A stretch of DNA of 10,164 nucleotides from Bacteroidota bacterium (lineage in GTDB: Bacteria > Bacteroidota > Bacteroidia > Bacteroidales > JAAYUG01), in contig JAKAMP010000052.1 in NCBI GenBank assembly GCA_021812865.1, positions 1 to 10,164 on the forward strand. The letters run 5' to 3'. The notes beneath the pieces were generated by a model. It did not search any database, was not told where the DNA came from, and saw only the letters and a program-made list of their open reading frames with translations. The position numbers were made by a program, and so were the translations under genes. Below are positions 6,176-10,164 of the stretch, in pieces (position 1 is the stretch's first letter; each line of letters starts with the position of its first letter).

Positions 6176-7036
6176 ATGAGAACAATTATTTATATCATCC
6201 TTGCAGCGCTTGTGTTTGGCATATTTGCCGAAGGATACACAGGACTGGTGAGAAAAGAAAACAAGCTCACCATACAGGCCACTGACAAAAGCCTGCCGGA
6301 AGAATCATTGTCGCAATCGGCTGCCATCATTTCAGGACGGTTAAAAAGCTTTTACGGAAGAGCTTTCAGAATAGAGGTCAATCCTGCCATGAAACAGGTT
6401 ATCATCCATGCTGGCGAAGTGAAAGATGCCGGTATGCTGGCAAAACTGGCATTGCAACCCGGGAACATGGGATTCTATGAAACCCTGGATTCGGCACAGG
6501 TTGCTTCTGTGTGGAAGGAGAACAGCCAGCTTGCTGCAGAATTGAAAAGACCGGAATCCGGCTCCCGTCAGGCAGTGATCGGATGTACACCTGTGGCAGA
6601 CATACAGAAAACTGACTTGAAATCTATCCGGTACGCACAGGTCAAAAGCCTGCTATTGGGATGGAAAATTTCTGACAATGGATCCGAAGCCTGTCTTTAC
6701 GGGCTTGTTCCGGGAAAGAACGGAGTAGCACAGATCACAGGCAGGGATATTCAGCAGATGGATATTACCCATGATAAGAACATGACGAATCCTGCCATTG
6801 AAATCACTCTAAAGCAGCCGGCCATTGCGGTTTGGACCGAGATGACCAGCCGAAACCTGGGTAAAGAGATTGCTATTGTGCTGGATAACCAAGTACTTTG
6901 TTCCCCGATGGTCAGAACGGTAATCAGTGGTGGAAAATCCATGATTACGGGCAAATTCACTGAAACCGAACTGAAGTACATCGTGGCTATGGGAATGAAT
7001 GGAGTTTTGCCCGCAACCTTTGAAATAGTCAAATAA
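6176..7036 (+). CDS. Stand-alone SecD periplasmic (P1) domain protein lacking the transporter helices
   Basis: This 286-residue protein resembles the first helix plus the periplasmic P1 base and head of SecD, the protein-export factor that pairs with SecF at the SecYEG translocon. After one N-terminal helix (MRTIIYIILAALVFGIFAEG) come the SecD-like pieces. These are SLSQSAAIISGRLKSF (compare the I-x-x-R-x-x-x-x-G helix), a GEVKDAGMLAKLAL segment, and ITGRDIQQ. Then follow MTSRNLGKEIAIVLDNQVL with C-S-P, ISGGKSMITGKFTETEL, and a GVLPATFEIV ending, all close to the SecDF P1-head pattern. In full-length SecD this is followed by six RND-type transmembrane helices; here a stop follows directly, so it cannot be a complete SecD. 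ATG 6176 is chosen because the anchor helix starts there; earlier in-frame starts are non-ATG and would add a non-leader prefix. It may act as an anchored periplasmic accessory, or be a divergent paralogue with a new role. Confidence 0.75.
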   Translation: MRTIIYIILAALVFGIFAEGYTGLVRKENKLTIQATDKSLPEESLSQSAAIISGRLKSFYGRAFRIEVNPAMKQVIIHAGEVKDAGMLAKLALQPGNMGFYETLDSAQVASVWKENSQLAAELKRPESGSRQAVIGCTPVADIQKTDLKSIRYAQVKSLLLGWKISDNGSEACLYGLVPGKNGVAQITGRDIQQMDITHDKNMTNPAIEITLKQPAIAVWTEMTSRNLGKEIAIVLDNQVLCSPMVRTVISGGKSMITGKFTETELKYIVAMGMNGVLPATFEIVK

Positions 7037-7076
7037 AATCGCCTAAGAAAACATTCTAACGTTTCAGGATCAAATT

Positions 7077-7112
7077 ATGCCATGCTTCCATCGTGAGGCA
7101 TGGCATTTTTTT
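7077..7112 (+). terminator. Intrinsic terminator after the SecD-like gene
   Basis: A perfect 9-bp stem (ATGCCATGC at 7077-7085 with GCATGGCAT at 7098-7106) around a 12-nt loop is followed by a run of seven Ts (7106-7112). It lies 40 bp after the stop at 7036 and fits the plus strand; the minus side lacks a T-run. It supports 5692-7036 as one transcription unit. Confidence 0.85.
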
Positions 7113-7174
7113 ATGATTCAATGTTTGAAATTTCCGAAAGAACCTCAACTATGCCCTGGTCTGCCTCTATACTG

Positions 7175-7654
7175 TCATTTGGGATTGTTGGCCGACGGCA
7201 CAGATGGATTCCCTTCCCCGTTTCTCTCTTGAAATTCAGGTTGATGAGTATTATGGCTATTCTGTATATCAATTGTCAAAAGGAAATGCTGCATTTTCAG
7301 CGTACAAACCAATTGAGTATCCGATGCCGTTTCAAACGGTATCTCCAGAAATTCAGCAAATCCGGTACAGTCGGTGAAATTGACCGGGCACCAATTCATT
7401 TCTGTGAACCGGCTGATATTACCGATGAACATTTGGTTATAGGTCATAATGCCGGTGCAGTTATTGTCGATAAAAAGCCTGATGCTGCACTTTCTTTCTG
7501 CCAGCCAGTCTTTGATGATTTGAACCATGGTGGCAGCCTCCTTATGTTTCAGATCTTGTTCGCAGGAAATACGGGTCATATCCCGTTCAAGCTGATAAAT
7601 AAAACGTATGGCCGCAAGTCCATCCCGGTCCCAAAGTTGAATTTCCCGTTTCAT
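7175..7654 (-). CDS. Unrecognised cytoplasmic-looking protein
   Basis: I do not recognise the family. From ATG 7652-7654 the product is 159 residues (an alternative TTG at 7691-7693 would add 13). It has no signal peptide or membrane segment. The first part is probably helical and charged (IQLWDRDGLAAIRFIYQLER, then a segment with DLKHKEAATMVQIIKDWLAE). A mixed middle follows with several Cys (NNCTGIMTYN, then MNWCPVNFTDCTGF). The last 25 residues are polar and low in complexity and may be a tail. The minus strand was chosen over the opposing 225-codon ORF because its codon use (GAA, AAA, ATC, ACC) and residue mix look like a real protein, while the plus-strand reading looks like antisense. 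An SD-like GAGGTAA lies 14 nt before ATG 7654. Single-gene unit between two terminators. Confidence 0.55.
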   Translation of the reverse strand: MKREIQLWDRDGLAAIRFIYQLERDMTRISCEQDLKHKEAATMVQIIKDWLAERKCSIRLFIDNNCTGIMTYNQMFIGNISRFTEMNWCPVNFTDCTGFAEFLEIPFETASDTQLVCTLKMQHFLLTIDIQNSHNTHQPEFQERNGEGNPSVPSANNPK

Positions 7655-7792
7655 AAACAGTTCGTTTACCTCATGTTTATACCGGGAAACCAAAATATCG
7701 TAATAAATTCAAAACAAATAGCGGAGTTGGAAAATTATAGTCATAAAATACTTACGTACAACAGTTTACTGCACTAAACCATAAAGCGATGT

Positions 7793-7834
7793 AAAAAAAG
7801 CATGCGGGACAGGAGATATTCCCATCCCGCATGC
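7793..7834 (-). terminator. Intrinsic terminator after the GH2 gene
   Basis: A perfect 10-bp stem (GCATGCGGGA at 7800-7809 with TCCCGCATGC at 7825-7834) around a 15-nt loop is followed, on the minus strand, by seven Ts (7799-7793). It lies 22 bp past the GH2 stop at 7857-7859. It is the clearest regulatory structure in the window together with the one at 7077. Confidence 0.88.
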
Positions 7835-7856
7835 CACAAACTATGCAATACAGAAG

Positions 7857-10163
7857 TTACAAGCTATTCTCCACTGGCTTCAGGTTCCACCCGTTCACTT
7901 TCAGAAGCAGCTTTCCTTTGCCGGCGCTATTGCCGTTGAATTCAACATGCACGGATTTCTTTTCGCCTGGCATCAGCGAAAAATAATTATCGCTCCAGAA
8001 CACGGGGAGCACCGGATCTCCCGAACCAGCAATAAGAATTTCCGGATTGATTGCAAAAGCAAGTCCCTTTCCTGTGTTTTCGATGTTTGCATCCAGAGAG
8101 AAGTGGTTTCCATCCTGCTTCAAGGTACCTGCAGTAACTTTTACAGATGATTCGGGGAGATTGGAAAACCCTGTAAAATCAGCCTTTTCGTCCCCCTTTG
8201 CCGACAGCCAGTAAAAGTTGGAAGAAACCAGCTTTCCTGAAACATCACGCAATTCGAGTTTAAGATAGTAGATGTCGGTGGAAATGGCAGGCAGATCAAG
8301 AGTAAATAGTTTTTTACTCTCATCCTGTCCCACGCTTACCGGTTCTTCTTTTGAGAACAATTCCTTCAGGTTAAAATCATACACTTTTGCAGAGGCCTTC
8401 AAGCCGGCAAATTCCTGGTACAGGCTATTGACAACCTGTACCGTATTCTCCTTATAGTTGTACTGGATATGCAGGGGTTCGCAGGCCGTTTTTGCCCCGT
8501 AAAAGGCGCCGTTGGGCATGAAGAAGTAGTCGTATAATTGCCAGTAGAACTTTGGCCAGGCGCTGTTATACATCCAGTAGATGATGCCGCTCGATTTGTA
8601 TTTATTACCAGCAAAAGCTTCGTACATGGCTTTTACAGCCTCCTGCTGGAACACCTGCGATTTCATGCAGTATTCTGCCAGGCTTTGCGGTTTGCCATAG
8701 CGCGAATCGAGGTATGCACGCGCATTAGGATAGAATGCTTTGTGCAGCCTGAGTTCCCATCCGGCACCGATAGGCCACAGGTCGCTGTCGGGCGCCACTT
8801 TATGAATGGTTTCGATGGGTGGTATCTGTTCGCCTGCCGGAGCAGCCTCGGTGTTGAACTCAAAAATCGAATGCCAGTAGGAGGGTGGGAAATAGGAATA
8901 CACTTTCGGATAAGGCCCCATCCACAAACCGGTATAGCCGGCAATCTTGCTTGGCGCCTGGGTGGCCGAGGATGAATAGGGTCTGGTGCCATCATAGGTA
9001 TCGAGAACCTTGATGTAACGGCGTTCCACCTCTTCGGGCGGGAAGTTGTCGCTTCCGTATAGCCAGGTGAATACCGAGGGATGGTTGCGCAGGTGCGTGA
9101 TCTGGTCGTGCCAGCTCGCTTCTGCCACGTCGCCGGTATGCGGAGTCCAGTTCTTCCAACGCTCCCATGCGCTGCAGCAGCACCAGCCCACCATCACCAG
9201 TATACCTTCCTCGTCGCAACGCTCGAACAGGTAATCGGAACCGCGGGGAGCCTCCATCCTCAGGGCATTCAGGTTCATGAATTTGAGGTATTTCAGATCG
9301 GCATCGATGCGCTCGTTCGAAGGCCTCAGCATAAGGTCCTGCACATAACCCCCTCCCCTGATCACGATATTCTTCCCGTTGATCTGGAATACCTTCGTTC
9401 TCTGGTTGTCGAACTGGTTCATCCACGAGGTGATCTGGCGTATGCCAAAACGCACCCTGCGTATATCTGACACCTGGCCGTTCACCTCAAAACTCAGGTT
9501 CAGGTTATACAGGTTCTGCGGACCCACATTATGGGGCCACCACAACCGGGGATTAGCAACTGTCAACTGGGGATAATCGGCTGGCCCGAAACTCACTTCT
9601 TTGGTTTCGCCCGTTTCAAGGGTTACATTCATTGAAAAACTTATGTTTTCGATCATCCCTTTCAGGGTTCCTGTAACCGTTTTCTTATCTGCATTCTGCA
9701 ACTCGGCCACCACAGTGAGTTTTGCCTGGTCGTTCGAAGGAAGGTTCAGTTTTGTTTTTACAAACGGGTGTTCGATGGCAACCGCACCGGTGGAATGCAC
9801 GGTCACATCGTACCATATGCCCATGCCGCGGTCGGGCGGGGTGGGATTCCAGTCCACCCAGGTTATGGTAAGGTCCATGCCCTTGGGTGGAAGTATCTCC
9901 AGGGCGATACAGTTCTTCTCTCCAGGTTTCACAAAATCGGTGATGTCGAGGTTGAATAGCCGGTAAGCGCCTTCGAGCGTCGTAGTGTCGGCATACAGGC
10001 GACCGTTGATCCACAGATTCGCCTTGTAATTGATGCTGTGAAAGCTTATCCAGGTGTGCTTCCCCTTGAAATTCTCCGGCAGGGAGAATTCGGTGCGATA
10101 CCACCAGGGCACCTTAAAAGGACTTCCTTCGGGCATGTCCCATTTTCTATCGGGTATAAGGCC
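7857..10163 (-). CDS. GH2 exo-beta-D-glucosaminidase-type enzyme (N-terminus beyond right edge)
   Basis: This is a large glycoside hydrolase family 2 protein, open through the right edge (the frame continues upstream of Met 10136 as GLIPDRKWD), so its leader and the first strands are missing. Order of domains: sugar-binding sandwich (VPWWYRTEFSLP, then LWINGRLYAD), an Ig-like domain ending near NPRLWWPHNVGPQNLY, a TIM barrel, and beta-rich C-terminal domains. The catalytic motifs are those of the exo-beta-D-glucosaminidase branch, such as CsxA of Amycolatopsis (acid/base Asp469, nucleophile Glu541). Here YGSDNFPPEE carries an Asp (nt 9048-9050) in place of the usual GH2 Glu, and FEFNTE carries the Glu (nt 8847-8849), 67 residues apart versus 72 in CsxA. 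Expected role: releasing GlcN from the non-reducing end of chitosan-like oligosaccharides. A GH2 mannosidase is less likely because of the GSD motif. Its own terminator follows at 7793-7834. Confidence 0.85.
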   Translation of the reverse strand, partial: GLIPDRKWDMPEGSPFKVPWWYRTEFSLPENFKGKHTWISFHSINYKANLWINGRLYADTTTLEGAYRLFNLDITDFVKPGEKNCIALEILPPKGMDLTITWVDWNPTPPDRGMGIWYDVTVHSTGAVAIEHPFVKTKLNLPSNDQAKLTVVAELQNADKKTVTGTLKGMIENISFSMNVTLETGETKEVSFGPADYPQLTVANPRLWWPHNVGPQNLYNLNLSFEVNGQVSDIRRVRFGIRQITSWMNQFDNQRTKVFQINGKNIVIRGGGYVQDLMLRPSNERIDADLKYLKFMNLNALRMEAPRGSDYLFERCDEEGILVMVGWCCCSAWERWKNWTPHTGDVAEASWHDQITHLRNHPSVFTWLYGSDNFPPEEVERRYIKVLDTYDGTRPYSSSATQAPSKIAGYTGLWMGPYPKVYSYFPPSYWHSIFEFNTEAAPAGEQIPPIETIHKVAPDSDLWPIGAGWELRLHKAFYPNARAYLDSRYGKPQSLAEYCMKSQVFQQEAVKAMYEAFAGNKYKSSGIIYWMYNSAWPKFYWQLYDYFFMPNGAFYGAKTACEPLHIQYNYKENTVQVVNSLYQEFAGLKASAKVYDFNLKELFSKEEPVSVGQDESKKLFTLDLPAISTDIYYLKLELRDVSGKLVSSNFYWLSAKGDEKADFTGFSNLPESSVKVTAGTLKQDGNHFSLDANIENTGKGLAFAINPEILIAGSGDPVLPVFWSDNYFSLMPGEKKSVHVEFNGNSAGKGKLLLKVNGWNLKPVENSL

Positions 10164-10164
10164 G

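Noticed and set aside
7100..7777. 225-codon plus-strand ORF opposite the unrecognised gene
   Set aside because: Its translation is uneven and basic with no leader or family-like blocks, and the terminator at 7077-7112 overlaps its start; the minus strand has better codon use.
8992..9426. 144-codon minus-strand ORF
   Set aside because: It is an out-of-frame shadow inside the GH2 gene, rich in Arg, Pro and Gly from a GC-rich frame.
1..10164. CRISPR array, tRNA, rRNA or integrase with attachment site
   Set aside because: No regularly spaced repeats, no tRNA-like cloverleaf and no integrase-like ORF were seen.

Overview
The window looks like a chromosomal segment from a member of the Bacteroidota, most plausibly an environmental or gut Bacteroidales-like lineage. 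The reasons are a TonB-dependent receptor ending in a C-terminal Phe, an exo-glucosaminidase-type GH2 enzyme, short lipoprotein and secreted ORFs that lack strong Shine-Dalgarno sequences, and decayed IS5- and IS630-family pieces. No rRNA, tRNA or CRISPR was seen.

Layout. (1) Positions 3-731 (+) hold the C-terminal barrel of a TonB-dependent receptor that starts outside the window. (2) About 741-1377 is a decayed insertion-sequence scar. The 3' part of an IS630-family transposase (750-1111, minus) is joined to the 5' part of an IS5-type transposase (1108-1316, minus), and an AT-rich gene-free spacer follows up to 1671. (3) 1672-2619 (+) encodes a secreted YdjC/ChbG-type carbohydrate deacetylase. 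It converges with 2689-4026 (minus), a seven-helix PAP2 phosphatase with a variant P-C-G-H motif and an added periplasmic beta-rich domain. (4) 4226-4642 (+) is a secreted LprI/DUF1311-like protein, followed by 4670-4882 (+), a truncated lipoprotein that runs 11 nt into the opposing gene. (5) 4872-5438 (minus) is a Cys-rich protein with a twin-arginine-like leader whose C-terminus resembles the L-2-amino-thiazoline-4-carboxylate hydrolase family. (6) 5692-6099 (+) is an unrecognised single-helix protein, and 6176-7036 (+) is a stand-alone SecD periplasmic-domain protein. A clear intrinsic terminator at 7077-7112 closes this pair. (7) 7175-7654 (minus) is an unrecognised cytoplasmic-looking protein. 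(8) 7857-10163 (minus) is most of a GH2 exo-beta-D-glucosaminidase-type enzyme, with its own terminator at 7793-7834 and its N-terminus beyond the right edge.

How the genes fit together. Most are short transcription units in alternating orientation, so this does not look like one operon. The only plausible functional themes are amino-sugar processing (the deacetylase and the GH2 enzyme, about 5 kb apart and not co-transcribed) and envelope functions (PAP2 phosphatase, lipoprotein, LprI-like, SecD-like). The most unusual items are the SecD domain without its membrane transporter, the Cys-rich PAP2 active site, and the in-frame chimera of two transposase families. I do not see convincing evidence for a complete new multi-gene system.
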